60,740 nucleotides of DNA from Oscillospiraceae bacterium (GCA_017428565.1 JAFRQP010000041.1:1-60740); one strand, 5' to 3'. Counted from the stretch's first letter, positions 34,500 through 43,761 are shown. Program-made: numbers and translations. Notes: a model not told the origin generated them from the letters alone.

Positions 34500-34991
34500 A
34501 TGGAAAGCGCGCTGCAGCGTACGGGCAGTAGCTTTCGCGACATGTACGAGGCCTTTTTGCCGATGGTATATCGCCTCGCCTATACTTTTCTGAAAAATCC
34601 GCAGGACAGCGAAGACGCGGCCCAGGAGACCTTTCTGCGGCTCATGCGTCTGACGAAGCCCTTGCAGAGCCGGGAGCACTGCAAGGCCTGGCTGATCGTC
34701 ACGGTGGGCAACGTCTGCAAGGACATGCTCCGCAGGAAACGCCACACAGAGCTCCCGCTGGAGGACTGCTATGATCTTCAGGCGGAGCCCGCGCCGGATC
34801 ACGAGCTGCTGCGGGAGATCATGGAGCTGCCGGACAAGTATAAAACGGCGGTGTATCTGTACTATTACGAGGGATATTCGGTGAAGGAAATGGCGGAGCT
34901 GCTTGGACAGGAGCGTGAGACGGTCAAGACCTGGCTGCGCCGCGCCCGTGCCCAGCTGAAGCAGAGATTGGGGGAGGATTTTGATGCATAA
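34500..34991 (+). CDS. ECF-type RNA polymerase sigma factor
   Basis: Sigma-70 family member of 163 residues with only regions 2 and 4. Region 2 shows MVYRLAYTFLKNPQDSEDAAQETFLRL; region 4 has the helix-turn-helix GYSVKEMAELLGQERETVKTWLRRAR. A short linker of about 35 residues joins them. It is expected to direct RNA polymerase to a small stress or surface regulon. Its stop overlaps the next gene, a membrane protein that is its likely partner. GGAAGGAGATG lies upstream of the ATG. Confidence 0.9.
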   Translation: MESALQRTGSSFRDMYEAFLPMVYRLAYTFLKNPQDSEDAAQETFLRLMRLTKPLQSREHCKAWLIVTVGNVCKDMLRRKRHTELPLEDCYDLQAEPAPDHELLREIMELPDKYKTAVYLYYYEGYSVKEMAELLGQERETVKTWLRRARAQLKQRLGEDFDA

Positions 34992-36393
34992 GGAAAAATG
35001 GCGCGAAGCCTACGAGAGCCTGGGCCCGGCAGAGGAGCAGCGGGAGCGCATCTGGGCCCGGCTCATGGCGGAAGGGGAGGCGGTCTCGCCGGATCAGGAG
35101 ATCGTGGCGAAGCCGAAACCGGGAAAACGCAGGATCTGGCGCACGGCGCTGCTGGCCGCGGTGATCACGGGCCTCATGGGCGCCTCCGCCTATGCCCTGG
35201 GCGTCTTCGGGCGGGAGGCGCTGGAACTCCGGGAGCCGGAGATCACGCCCCACAAGCTGGTGATTGGCGAAGATGGGAAGGGCCATCAGGAAGAAAACCC
35301 CGAGGAGGGCGGCTTCTTTTCCATCACCCAGCCCCAGGAGCTTCCGGAGGACATGGATCCCGCGCTGCGGGAAAAGGTGGAGAACAGTCGGGCTGCCTGG
35401 GCCGAGTGGACGGAATGGAAGGAAGCCAACAGCATTCGGATCCCGGCCAGCTTCGAGCCGCCGGAAGGCAGCATGCGCTCCGAGCTGCGGGAGGAAGCGG
35501 ACGGGAGCTGGACCCTGGTGTTCAGCCGTCCGGACAAGTCCGATGAGGAGCTGATCGCCTGGACCAACCGGATCGAAGATACGATGAATGAGGACCGGGA
35601 AAAGGGCCTTGCCCTTCAGGCGGAGTATGACGCGTATTTCAGCGACCCGGAAAACTGGGTGATCCTGGAGGAACGCAGCGTCACCGCTGCAGAGGTGGAA
35701 CAAAACCGCCTGGCCCTGGAGCAGAGCGGCCGGACGCTGGAGGGCTATGACGCCAACTACCGGATCCAGAACGAGGAGCAGGCGGCTAAGCTGGAGGAGA
35801 TCGCCGGGAAATACGGTCTCAGCCTGCGGAAGGACCGGCAGACCCTCTTCGGTCGGGTCAGCGACTACTTCGCCGTCCACGGAAAGCCCGACTGGATGAG
35901 CGAGGAGGTCTATCAGCAGCAGCTGCGGGACACCCAGGGCGAGACGGCTGAGGCGATGCTGACCGCTCTGTCGGAGCAGTGCTGCCGCGGTGAGCTGTTT
36001 GCGGCGCCGCCCGCCTTTGTGGATCATCTGTATTGGTATCAGGAGGGCAGTTTCGGCGTGAATTACACCTGGCTCACCCGGAGCAGGAAGCTCGCAGACT
36101 GCTATCTGTATAATTCCATGTACGCCACCCTCTCCAGCGGCTGGGAGCTTTTTGACGAGATCGAGGATATTTCCTCCTACACGGCCAGGACTTACCGCGC
36201 GAAGGACGGCACAGAGCTGGTGATCCTGGAGAGCGACCATCAGAACGCCTGGGGCTGGCATGCGGATTCTTATCTGTATGTCTTCCTGGAAGACTCCTTC
36301 CTGGTGGTCAAGGTCAGCCGGGAGGAGGGACTGAGCCCTGCCGAGCTGGAGGAGATCGCCGACAGCCTGAATTACAGCCGGATCAATAAGTAG
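34984..36393 (+). CDS. membrane-anchored partner of the ECF sigma factor (putative anti-sigma)
   Basis: Protein of 469 residues. A cytoplasmic N-terminus of about 55 residues (EKWREAYESLGPAEEQRERI) is followed by one transmembrane helix (about 56-75, TALLAAVITGLMGASAYALG) and a large outer domain rich in charged residues. This layout, and the 8-base overlap with the sigma-factor gene, fit an anti-sigma factor of the kind found in Bacillota; there is no zinc-binding HxxxCxxC motif. The ATG at 34984 (GGGGGAGGA upstream) is preferred to TTG one codon earlier. The outer domain has no family that I recognise and could sense an extracellular signal. Confidence 0.7.
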   Translation: MHKEKWREAYESLGPAEEQRERIWARLMAEGEAVSPDQEIVAKPKPGKRRIWRTALLAAVITGLMGASAYALGVFGREALELREPEITPHKLVIGEDGKGHQEENPEEGGFFSITQPQELPEDMDPALREKVENSRAAWAEWTEWKEANSIRIPASFEPPEGSMRSELREEADGSWTLVFSRPDKSDEELIAWTNRIEDTMNEDREKGLALQAEYDAYFSDPENWVILEERSVTAAEVEQNRLALEQSGRTLEGYDANYRIQNEEQAAKLEEIAGKYGLSLRKDRQTLFGRVSDYFAVHGKPDWMSEEVYQQQLRDTQGETAEAMLTALSEQCCRGELFAAPPAFVDHLYWYQEGSFGVNYTWLTRSRKLADCYLYNSMYATLSSGWELFDEIEDISSYTARTYRAKDGTELVILESDHQNAWGWHADSYLYVFLEDSFLVVKVSREEGLSPAELEEIADSLNYSRINK

Positions 36394-36410
36394 ACATCGG
36401 AACAAGTGGA

Positions 36411-36452
36411 GAACAGTCTCCCCGCAAAAGCTGCGCGGGAGACTGTTCTTTG
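36411..36452 (+). terminator. intrinsic terminator of the sigma/anti-sigma pair
   Basis: GAACAGTCTCCC (36411-36422) pairs with GGGAGACTGTTC (36437-36448), followed by TTTGCTTT. Confidence 0.8.
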
Positions 36453-36461
36453 CTTTGCCTC

Positions 36462-36490
36462 TTGCAAAATCCGGGCGGGCATTGTAATAT
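36462..36490 (+). promoter_or_regulatory. sigma-A promoter of the methyltransferase-dprA-topA run
   Basis: TTGCAA (36462-36467) and TAATAT (36485-36490) are 17 bases apart. Transcription would start near 36497, which argues that the TTG there is not the start codon of the next gene. Confidence 0.7.
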
Positions 36491-36529
36491 ACACTATTGT
36501 ATATAACAAAACGGAAAGCAGGCGCGGCT

Positions 36530-37279
36530 TTGGAAAAGATCAGTTCCCGTAAAAATGCCTATATCCGCCATGTGCGGCTCCTTGCCTTCGACGGGGCCTA
36601 CCGCCGGGAGCGGGGGGAGTATCTCTGCGACGGGATGAAGACCCTGCGGGAGGCGCTCGCCTTCGGCGCCCGGGTGACCAGCGTGCTGTGGAAGGAGCGG
36701 GCGGAGGACTGCCCCCTTCCGCCGGAGACGGTGCAGCTCTGCGCCCCCGGGGATCTCTTTGACTACGCCTCGCCCATGCAGAACAGCCCGGGCCCTCTGT
36801 TCACCGTCTCCATCCGCGGCTGCGGCAAGCCCGGGAAGCTCCGCAGCGCCATCGTGCTGGAGGGCGTGCAGGACCCGGGCAACGTGGGCACCGTCATCCG
36901 CACGGCCAACGCCTTCGGGGCAGACGCGGTGATCCTTACCGGCGGCTGCGCCGATTTGTACCACCCAAAAACCGTGCGCTCCACCATGGGCGCCATTTTT
37001 CGGCAGCGGGTGCTGGAGCTGGAGCTGCCTTATCTGAAGGACTTTTTGCGGGAGCAGGAGCTTTCGCTCTACGCTGCCGCGCTGGACGAGAGGGCCCTGG
37101 ATGTGCGCAAGGTGGATCTGCACCATGCGGCAGTGGCCGTGGGCAGCGAGGGGCGCGGTCTCAGCGCGGAGATGCTGGAGCAGGCGGACGGGACCGTCAT
37201 CATCCCCATGCGGCCCGACAGCGAATCGCTGAACGCGGCAGTTGCCGCGGCTGTTCTGATGTGGGAGGCTTTCCGATAA
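36530..37279 (+). CDS. SpoU/TrmH-family RNA 2'-O-methyltransferase
   Basis: SPOUT-class methyltransferase of 249 residues. The substrate-binding N-terminal domain (residues about 1-90) precedes the knot domain with its three motifs: VLEGVQDPGNVGTVIRTANAFGA, VGSEGRGLS, and IPMRPDSESLNAAVAAAVLM. It probably modifies rRNA or tRNA ribose; the exact site is unknown. A TTG at 36530 is chosen because the only upstream in-frame start (TTG 36497) coincides with the expected transcription start; the site upstream is weak. It is followed by dprA 21 bases on. Confidence 0.88.
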   Translation: MEKISSRKNAYIRHVRLLAFDGAYRRERGEYLCDGMKTLREALAFGARVTSVLWKERAEDCPLPPETVQLCAPGDLFDYASPMQNSPGPLFTVSIRGCGKPGKLRSAIVLEGVQDPGNVGTVIRTANAFGADAVILTGGCADLYHPKTVRSTMGAIFRQRVLELELPYLKDFLREQELSLYAAALDERALDVRKVDLHHAAVAVGSEGRGLSAEMLEQADGTVIIPMRPDSESLNAAVAAAVLMWEAFR

Positions 37280-37300
37280 AACCAGAAAGGATGTGAGATC

Positions 37301-38497
37301 ATGGCGGCTTTGGAATACTGGATCTGGCTTTCCGCGGCGAACGTGAGCCCGCGGGCGAAGGCCGCGCTGATCGAGCATTTTGGCGACGCGGAGGCGGCCT
37401 ATTTTGCCGCCAAGGGCGTCTATGCCTTGATCCCCGGCGTGACCGCCCAGGAGGCGGAGCGCCTGGAAAAACGGGATCGGAGTATGGTCAACCGGATCCT
37501 GGGCGCCTGCGAGGAGCAGCATCTGCAGATCCTGACCTATCAGGACGCGGGCTATCCCAGGAGACTGAAGAATATTTTCGCTCCTCCCGTGGTATTGTAT
37601 GCGAGGGGGAAGCTGCCCGATGTGGATGCGGAGGCGCTGATCTCCGTGATCGGCACCCGGCGCGCCAGCTACTACGGGCTGAAGATGGGCCGGGATCTGG
37701 CCTATCAGATCTGTCGGGACGGCGGCGCGGTGGTATCGCTGCTCACAAACGGGGTGGACGCCAAGGCGGCCGAGGGCGCGCTGCTGGCTGAGGGCCGGTG
37801 TATCGGCGTTCTCGGCACCGCCCACGAGGAAGAGCACGGCCTCCTCGCTCAGGAGCTGGCCGTCCGCGGCGCGCTGCTCAGCGAGTATCCGCCCGGCACC
37901 CGCTCCCAGCGGCAGTTTTTCCGGGAGCGCAACCGGATCGCCGCCGGGCTTTCCGTCGGCGTCGTGGTGGTGGAAGCTCCGGCCCGCAGCGGCACCCGGC
38001 TCTTTGCCAACGAGGCGCTGGAGCAGGGGAAGGAGCTCTTCGCCGTACCCGGCAACGTGGACGCGGAAAACTGCGCCGGCTGCCTGGAGCTCATTAAAAA
38101 TGGGGCGAAGCTGGTCACCTGCGGCTGGGACGTGCTGGAGGAATTCACCGGGCTTTTCCCCGGAAGACTGCAGGATCGCGGCGCGGAATCGGCCCCTGTG
38201 CTGCCGGAAAAGCACAAAGAGGAGGAGCCGGAGCCCCCGGTCGAGGAGAAAAAAGACGTTGACAAGGAAAAGGACGGTTGCTATATTGACCTGAGAGAAC
38301 AGCTCTCCCAGCTTTCCGGGGACGAGCTGGCCGTGGTGACCGCCATCGAGCGGGAGAGCACCCATGTGGACGATATCATCGCCAAAACCGGTCTTCCCAC
38401 TGCGGCGGTGCTCCGGGTGCTGACGCTCCTTTCCATTAAGAAGTACGTCAAGCGCAACCCCGGCAATTTCTATTCCCTGAATATCACAGCAAAGTGA
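37301..38497 (+). CDS. dprA: DNA processing protein A
   Basis: Single-stranded DNA-binding RecA loader of natural transformation, 398 residues. An N-terminal SAM-like helical part is followed by the Rossmann-like DprA domain (SVIGTRRASYYGLKMGRDLA, RERNRIAAGLS, VVVVEAPARSGT, FAVPGN). The common SGLARGID motif is here SLLTNGVDAKAAEGAL. A Glu/Lys-rich linker leads to a C-terminal winged helix (about 335-398, SDELAVVTAIERE-type). The order dprA-topA-trmFO is common in Bacillota. AAAGGATGTGAG precedes the ATG. Confidence 0.9.
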   Translation: MAALEYWIWLSAANVSPRAKAALIEHFGDAEAAYFAAKGVYALIPGVTAQEAERLEKRDRSMVNRILGACEEQHLQILTYQDAGYPRRLKNIFAPPVVLYARGKLPDVDAEALISVIGTRRASYYGLKMGRDLAYQICRDGGAVVSLLTNGVDAKAAEGALLAEGRCIGVLGTAHEEEHGLLAQELAVRGALLSEYPPGTRSQRQFFRERNRIAAGLSVGVVVVEAPARSGTRLFANEALEQGKELFAVPGNVDAENCAGCLELIKNGAKLVTCGWDVLEEFTGLFPGRLQDRGAESAPVLPEKHKEEEPEPPVEEKKDVDKEKDGCYIDLREQLSQLSGDELAVVTAIERESTHVDDIIAKTGLPTAAVLRVLTLLSIKKYVKRNPGNFYSLNITAK

Positions 38498-38506
38498 GGA
38501 ACGATC

Positions 38507-40756
38507 ATGGCAAAGGATCTTGTCATTGTGGAATCTCCCGCCAAGGCGAAGACCATCGAAAAATACCTGGGCGGAAGCTATAAAGTAAAAGCGTCCATGG
38601 GCCATCTGCGGGACCTGCCCAAGAGCAAGATGGGCGTGGACATTGAAAACGGCTTTGAGCCCCAGTATATCCCCGTGCGGGACAAGACGGAGCTGATCCA
38701 GGAGCTGAAAAAAGACGCCAAAAGCGCTAAAACCGTCTATCTCGCCACCGACCCTGACCGGGAGGGCGAGGCCATCTCCTGGCATTTGAAGGAGCTGCTG
38801 GAGCTGCCGGACGACAAGGCCCGCCGCGTCACCTTCAACGAGATCACCAAAAAGGTTGTCACCGAGAGCATCCAGCACCCCCGGGACATCGACCAGAACC
38901 TGGTAGACGCCCAGCAGGCTCGCCGCATCCTGGACCGCATCGTGGGCTACACCCTGTCCCCACTGCTCTGGCGCAAGGTCAAGCGCGGCCTCTCTGCCGG
39001 ACGGGTCCAGTCCGTTGCCACCCGCATGGTGGTGGACCGGGAAGAGGAGATCGAGAGCTTCGTCAAAGAGGAATACTGGCTGCTGGACGCGCTCTTGTCC
39101 CTGGAGGCCGGCGGCAGTTTCACCGCTCGCTTCTTCGGAAAAGGGGAGAAGAAGCAGGAGCTCAAATCCCGCGCGGATGTGGACGCGATCATCGACGCCA
39201 CCAAGGACCGTCCCTTTACCGTGGAGAGCGTGAAGCGCGGCGAAAAGCAGCGCAGCCCCGCTCCGCCTTTCATCACCTCCACGCTGCAGCAGGAGGCCTC
39301 CCGCCGCCTGGGCATGACGCCCCGGCGCACCATGTCCATCGCCCAGCAGCTCTATGAGGGTGTGGAGATCGCGGGACAGGGCTCTGTCGGCCTTATCACC
39401 TATATGCGAACCGATTCGCTGCGCCTTTCGGAGGAGGCCATCGCCGCCGCCAGAGGCTATATCGGCGAGCGCTACGGCAGCGCCTATCTCCCGGCCCAGC
39501 CCCGGCGCTATAAGACCAAGGCCGGCGCACAGGACGCCCATGAGGCCATCCGCCCCACGGACGTGCGCCTGACGCCGGAGCTGGTACGCAAGGATCTGAC
39601 CCAGGAGCAGTATCGGCTTTACCGGCTGATCTGGGGGCGCTTTACCGCCTGCCAGATGGCCAATGCCGTCTATGACAACGTCTCCGTGGACGTTGTGAGC
39701 GCGGGCTATACCTTCCGCGCCAATTATTCCGAGCTCAAGTTCCCCGGCTACACCGCGGTCTACGAGGAGGCCCGGGACGAGGAGAGCGACGAGATCTCCA
39801 GCCCGCTGCCCACCCTCAGCGAGGGGGAGAGGCTGAACCTGGAAAAGATGCTGGCGGATCAGCAGTTTACCCAGCCTCCCGCCCGCTACACCGAGGCTAC
39901 TTTGATCCGTGCCATGGAGGAGAAGGGCATCGGCCGCCCCTCCACCTATGCGCCGACTATCACCACCATCACCTCCCACGACTATGTGGTCAAGGAGGGT
40001 AAATATCTCCGTCCCACGCCGCTGGGCCAGGTGGTCACGGAGCTGATGGAGGGCCATTTTGCCGACATCGTGGATCTGAAGTTCACCAACCACATGGAGT
40101 CGGAGCTGGACGGGATCGAGCAGGGCAAGGCCGCCTGGCGGGATGTGCTGCAGGAGTTTTACGGCGGCTTCCATCGGGAGATGGAGGCGGCGGAGCAGGA
40201 GCTGGACGGCGTGCGCATCAAGGTGCCCGACGTGCTCAGCGACGAATACTGCGAGATCTGCGGCCGGCAGCTGGTGGTCAAGAAGGGCAAATTCGGCCAG
40301 TTCCTGGCCTGCCCCGGCTTCCCGGAGTGCAGCTTCACCAAGCCCATCGTAGTGGAGATGCCGGGCAAGTGCCCCAAGTGCGGCAGCAAGATCCTCAAGC
40401 GCACCTCCAAGAAGGGTTATGTGTTTTATGCCTGCGAACGGGGCACCGACTGCGGCTTTATCACCTGGGACGTACCCACCAAGGATTTCTGTCCCGCCTG
40501 CGGCAAGACCATGTTTAAAAAGTCCGGACGCGGCGCGCTCAAGCCCTTCTGCGTCAATGAAGAATGCGTGAATTACGTCCCCGAGGAAAAGCGGGGCTAT
40601 CAGAAAAAGAAGACGGTGGAGACAGAGGGGGAGGAGAAAAAGCCTTCCGCCCGGAAGACTGCCGCCAAAAAGAGCACAAGCCGGAAGCCTGCTGCCAAAT
40701 CGGCGGCGAAGAAGGCCCCGGCGAAGAAGACCGCCAAGGCAAAGGATCAGGCATGA
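38507..40756 (+). CDS. topA: DNA topoisomerase I
   Basis: Type IA topoisomerase of 749 residues that relaxes negative supercoils. The Toprim domain starts IVESPAKAKTIEKYL and has the DPDREGEA metal motif; the active-site Tyr lies in GLITYMRTDSLRLS. Two or three C4 zinc modules follow (CEICGRQLVVKKGKFGQFLACPGFP in part, CPKCGSK, CPACGKT). The last 45 residues are a Lys/Ala/Pro tail resembling histone H1 (KSTSRKPAAKSAAKKAPAKK). Start with GAGGAACGATC. Its stop overlaps the trmFO start as ATGA. Confidence 0.97.
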   Translation: MAKDLVIVESPAKAKTIEKYLGGSYKVKASMGHLRDLPKSKMGVDIENGFEPQYIPVRDKTELIQELKKDAKSAKTVYLATDPDREGEAISWHLKELLELPDDKARRVTFNEITKKVVTESIQHPRDIDQNLVDAQQARRILDRIVGYTLSPLLWRKVKRGLSAGRVQSVATRMVVDREEEIESFVKEEYWLLDALLSLEAGGSFTARFFGKGEKKQELKSRADVDAIIDATKDRPFTVESVKRGEKQRSPAPPFITSTLQQEASRRLGMTPRRTMSIAQQLYEGVEIAGQGSVGLITYMRTDSLRLSEEAIAAARGYIGERYGSAYLPAQPRRYKTKAGAQDAHEAIRPTDVRLTPELVRKDLTQEQYRLYRLIWGRFTACQMANAVYDNVSVDVVSAGYTFRANYSELKFPGYTAVYEEARDEESDEISSPLPTLSEGERLNLEKMLADQQFTQPPARYTEATLIRAMEEKGIGRPSTYAPTITTITSHDYVVKEGKYLRPTPLGQVVTELMEGHFADIVDLKFTNHMESELDGIEQGKAAWRDVLQEFYGGFHREMEAAEQELDGVRIKVPDVLSDEYCEICGRQLVVKKGKFGQFLACPGFPECSFTKPIVVEMPGKCPKCGSKILKRTSKKGYVFYACERGTDCGFITWDVPTKDFCPACGKTMFKKSGRGALKPFCVNEECVNYVPEEKRGYQKKKTVETEGEEKKPSARKTAAKKSTSRKPAAKSAAKKAPAKKTAKAKDQA

Positions 40757-42078
40757 GAGGCGTGACGGTTTTGGGCGCCGGCCTTGCCGGAAGCGAATGC
40801 GCCTGGCAGCTTTCCAAGCGGGGCATCCCCGTGCGCCTGGTCGAGATGAAGCCCGCCAAAATGACGCCGGCCCACAGTTCTCCCTGGTTTGCGGAGCTGG
40901 TCTGCTCCAACTCCCTGCGCAGCGACGAGCTTACCAACGCCGTGGGCCTTCTGAAAGAGGAGATGCGGCGCCTGGGCTCTCTCATCATGGAGAGCGCGGA
41001 TCAAAACCGCGTAGCCGCCGGGGGCGCCCTGGCGGTGGACCGGGTGGGCTTTTCCCGGTATATCACCGAGAGGCTCCGCGCCTGCGGGAATGTGGAGATC
41101 GTGGAGGCGGAGGCGGACGCCATCCCGGAGGGGGAAGTGGTGATCGCCACCGGCCCACTGTCCAGCGACGTCATCGCCGATCGGATCGCCGCGCTTTGCC
41201 CTGAGAGCGATCTGCATTTCTATGACGCAGTGGCCCCTATCGTGACCCTGGAGAGCGTGGATATGGACAGCGCCTTCTTCGCCTCGCGCTACGACAAGGG
41301 AACGGCGGATTATGTAAACTGCCCCATGGACAAGGATGAGTATCTGGCCTTTGTGACGGAGCTGGTCTCCGCCAAGGAGGCGGAGGTGCACGGCTTTGAC
41401 GACGGCGGGGTCTTCGAGGGCTGCATGCCGGTGGAGGTCATGGCCCGCCGGGGCGTGGACACCCTGCGCTACGGCCCCCTGAAGCCGGTGGGCCTGCGGG
41501 ATCCCCGCACGGGGAAGGAGAATTACGCCGTGGTGCAGCTGCGGCGGGATAACGCCGACGGCACGCTCTACAATCTGGTGGGCTTTCAGACCCATCTGAC
41601 CTGGGGCGAGCAGAAGCGGGTCTTTTCCATGGTCCCCGCTCTGCGAAACGCGGAATTTGTGCGCTACGGCGTCATGCACCGCAACACCTATCTCAACAGT
41701 CCCCAGCTGCTGGACCGATATTACCGGCTCCGCACCGACCCGCGCATCTCCTTCGCCGGACAGATGACCGGCGTCGAGGGCTATGTGGAGTCCGCGGCCT
41801 CCGGAATGCTGGTGGGGATCGAGACGGCCGCCCGGGTGCTGGGTCTCCCCGCCGTGGATTTTCCCCAGGAGACGGCCATAGGCGCCCTAGGGCTCTACAT
41901 ATCCGGCGGCAGCGTGGGCGATTTCCAGCCCATGAACATCAACTTCGGCATCATCAGCCCCCTGGGGTACCGGGTAAAGGGAAAGAGAAACAAGAACGCC
42001 GAGATTTCCCGGCGTTCCCTGGAGATCATAGAGAAGCTGCGGGAGAAGGAGGTTTTCCACTGTGAAGATCATTGTTGA
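40753..42078 (+). CDS. trmFO: tRNA U54 5-methyltransferase, folate/FAD dependent
   Basis: Flavoprotein of 441 residues that makes ribothymidine at tRNA position 54 using methylenetetrahydrofolate. The FAD-binding start VLGAGLAGSECAWQLSKRG and the family motifs CSNSLRSD, DRVGFSRYITE and FAGQMTGVEGYVESAASG are intact. The ATG at 40753 overlaps the topA stop; the longer frame is a shadow of the topA tail. The end overlaps plsX by 17 bases. Confidence 0.96.
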   Translation: MRGVTVLGAGLAGSECAWQLSKRGIPVRLVEMKPAKMTPAHSSPWFAELVCSNSLRSDELTNAVGLLKEEMRRLGSLIMESADQNRVAAGGALAVDRVGFSRYITERLRACGNVEIVEAEADAIPEGEVVIATGPLSSDVIADRIAALCPESDLHFYDAVAPIVTLESVDMDSAFFASRYDKGTADYVNCPMDKDEYLAFVTELVSAKEAEVHGFDDGGVFEGCMPVEVMARRGVDTLRYGPLKPVGLRDPRTGKENYAVVQLRRDNADGTLYNLVGFQTHLTWGEQKRVFSMVPALRNAEFVRYGVMHRNTYLNSPQLLDRYYRLRTDPRISFAGQMTGVEGYVESAASGMLVGIETAARVLGLPAVDFPQETAIGALGLYISGGSVGDFQPMNINFGIISPLGYRVKGKRNKNAEISRRSLEIIEKLREKEVFHCEDHC

Positions 42079-43078
42079 CGCCATGGGCGGCGATCACGCC
42101 CCTCCGGAGATCGTGAAGGGCGCCCTGCGCGCAAAGAAGGAGCTGGGCGTGGAGCTGCTGCTGGTCGGCAGGGAAGAGGCGATCCGGGAGATCCTTGCCC
42201 AGGAAAACGCGGATCAGACCGGCATCGAGATCGTAGACGCCCGGGAGATCATCACCATGGAGGATGATCCCAGCACGGCCACCCGGAGGAAGAAGGATTC
42301 CTCCATGGCGGTGGCGCTGAACCTGCTGAAGGACGGTCGGGGCGACGCGGTGGTGTCCGCCGGCAGCACCGGCGCGCTCCTCACCGGGGCTACGCTGACG
42401 GTGAAGCGTATCAAGGGCATCCGCCGGGCGGCGCTGGCTCCGGTGCTCCCCGCAGGCGAACACGGCGTCATGCTCATCGACTGCGGCGCCAATGTGGAGT
42501 GCACGGCGGAATATCTGCTGCAGTTTGCCTATATGGGCAGCTTTTACGCCAAAAAGCTCATGGGCTGCGAGAATCCCCGGGTGGGCCTGCTGAACGTGGG
42601 CACCGAGGACACCAAGGGCGGACAGCTGCAGCACCAGACCTTTGCGCTGCTCAAGGAGGCCCATGCGGAGGGCCGCATCAATTTCGTGGGCAACGTGGAG
42701 GGCACCGGCGTCTTCGACGGCAGCGCCGACGTGGTGGTCACCGACGGTTTTACCGGAAACGTGCTGCTCAAGGGCACCGAGGGCGTCATCAAGTACATGA
42801 TGAAGTCTTTGAAGGGCGTTTTTTATGCCAGCGGGAAGAACAAGCTGGCGGCTCTTGTGCTGAAAAAGGATCTGGCTGCCATGAAGAAGTCCATGGACGT
42901 GAACGAGGTGGGCGGCACGGCTCTGGTGGGGATCTCCAAGCCTGTCATCAAGGCCCACGGTTCCTCCAAGGAAGCCAGCTTCTTCGCCGCCATCCGGCAG
43001 GCTGTTGCTTTCGTCAAGTCCGGGATCATCGACGAGATCACAGACAATATTGACTACATGAAGCTGAAAACGGAATAA
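42062..43078 (+). CDS. plsX: phosphate acyltransferase
   Basis: Peripheral membrane enzyme of 338 residues that makes acyl-phosphate from acyl-ACP for phospholipid synthesis. The N-terminus IIVDAMGGDHAP and the internal VVSAGSTGALL and LLNVGTEDTKG motifs are typical. A GTG start is used after AAGGAGG. In many Bacillota acpP lies between plsX and rnc; here rnc starts 2 bases after plsX and acpP is absent. Confidence 0.96.
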   Translation: MKIIVDAMGGDHAPPEIVKGALRAKKELGVELLLVGREEAIREILAQENADQTGIEIVDAREIITMEDDPSTATRRKKDSSMAVALNLLKDGRGDAVVSAGSTGALLTGATLTVKRIKGIRRAALAPVLPAGEHGVMLIDCGANVECTAEYLLQFAYMGSFYAKKLMGCENPRVGLLNVGTEDTKGGQLQHQTFALLKEAHAEGRINFVGNVEGTGVFDGSADVVVTDGFTGNVLLKGTEGVIKYMMKSLKGVFYASGKNKLAALVLKKDLAAMKKSMDVNEVGGTALVGISKPVIKAHGSSKEASFFAAIRQAVAFVKSGIIDEITDNIDYMKLKTE

Positions 43079-43080
43079 GC

Positions 43081-43761
43081 ATGCAGAATCTTGAAGCGAA
43101 AATCGGATATACCTTCCGGGATCGGAGCCTTTTGCTCACCGCGCTGACCCACAGCTCCTACGCCAACGAGCGCCACAGCGACAACAGCGAGAGCTATGAG
43201 CGGCTGGAATTTTTGGGCGATTCTATCCTGGGCTATTTGACGGCGGACTTTCTCTATCGCTATCAGCCGCCCATCCCCGAGGGGCGCATGACCCGTCTTC
43301 GGGCGGAGCTGGTTTGCGAGGCCAGCCTTCACCAGATCGCCCAGCGGCTGGATCTGGGCGCGTACATGCGCCTGGGAAAGGGGGAGGAGCGCACCGGCGG
43401 ACGGGAGCGGCCCTCGATCCTGGCGGACATGGTGGAGTCTCTGATCGCTGCCATGTACCTGGATTCCGGCTCTCTGGAGGCGCCGCGGGATTTTGTTCAC
43501 CTGCAGCTCCTGCAGAAGGCGGAGATCGGCGAACAGCACCGCAGCGCGGATTACAAGACCGAGCTGCAGGAGCTGGTGCAGCGCAGGCCCAACCGGCATA
43601 TCAGCTATGAGATGATCGGAGAGACGGGGCCGGACCATGACAAGACCTTCACCTTCCGGGTCTCCGTGAACGGCGTTCCCGTGGGCGAGGGCAGCGGACG
43701 CAGCAAGAAGGAAGCCGAGCAGATGGCGGCCAGACAGGCGCTGGAGCGCGGCGGGGAATGA
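43081..43761 (+). CDS. rnc: ribonuclease III
   Basis: Double-stranded RNA endonuclease of 226 residues acting in rRNA and mRNA maturation. The catalytic signature ERLEFLGDSILGYL is intact with later DMVESLIAA, and the C-terminal dsRNA-binding domain (about 155-226) ends GSGRSKKEAEQMAARQAL. It overlaps the next gene by 4 bases. Confidence 0.97.
   Translation: MQNLEAKIGYTFRDRSLLLTALTHSSYANERHSDNSESYERLEFLGDSILGYLTADFLYRYQPPIPEGRMTRLRAELVCEASLHQIAQRLDLGAYMRLGKGEERTGGRERPSILADMVESLIAAMYLDSGSLEAPRDFVHLQLLQKAEIGEQHRSADYKTELQELVQRRPNRHISYEMIGETGPDHDKTFTFRVSVNGVPVGEGSGRSKKEAEQMAARQALERGGE

Noticed and set aside
36497-36529. TTG at 36497 as start of the SpoU-type methyltransferase
   Set aside because: It coincides with the expected transcription start of the promoter at 36462-36490 and has no ribosome binding site.
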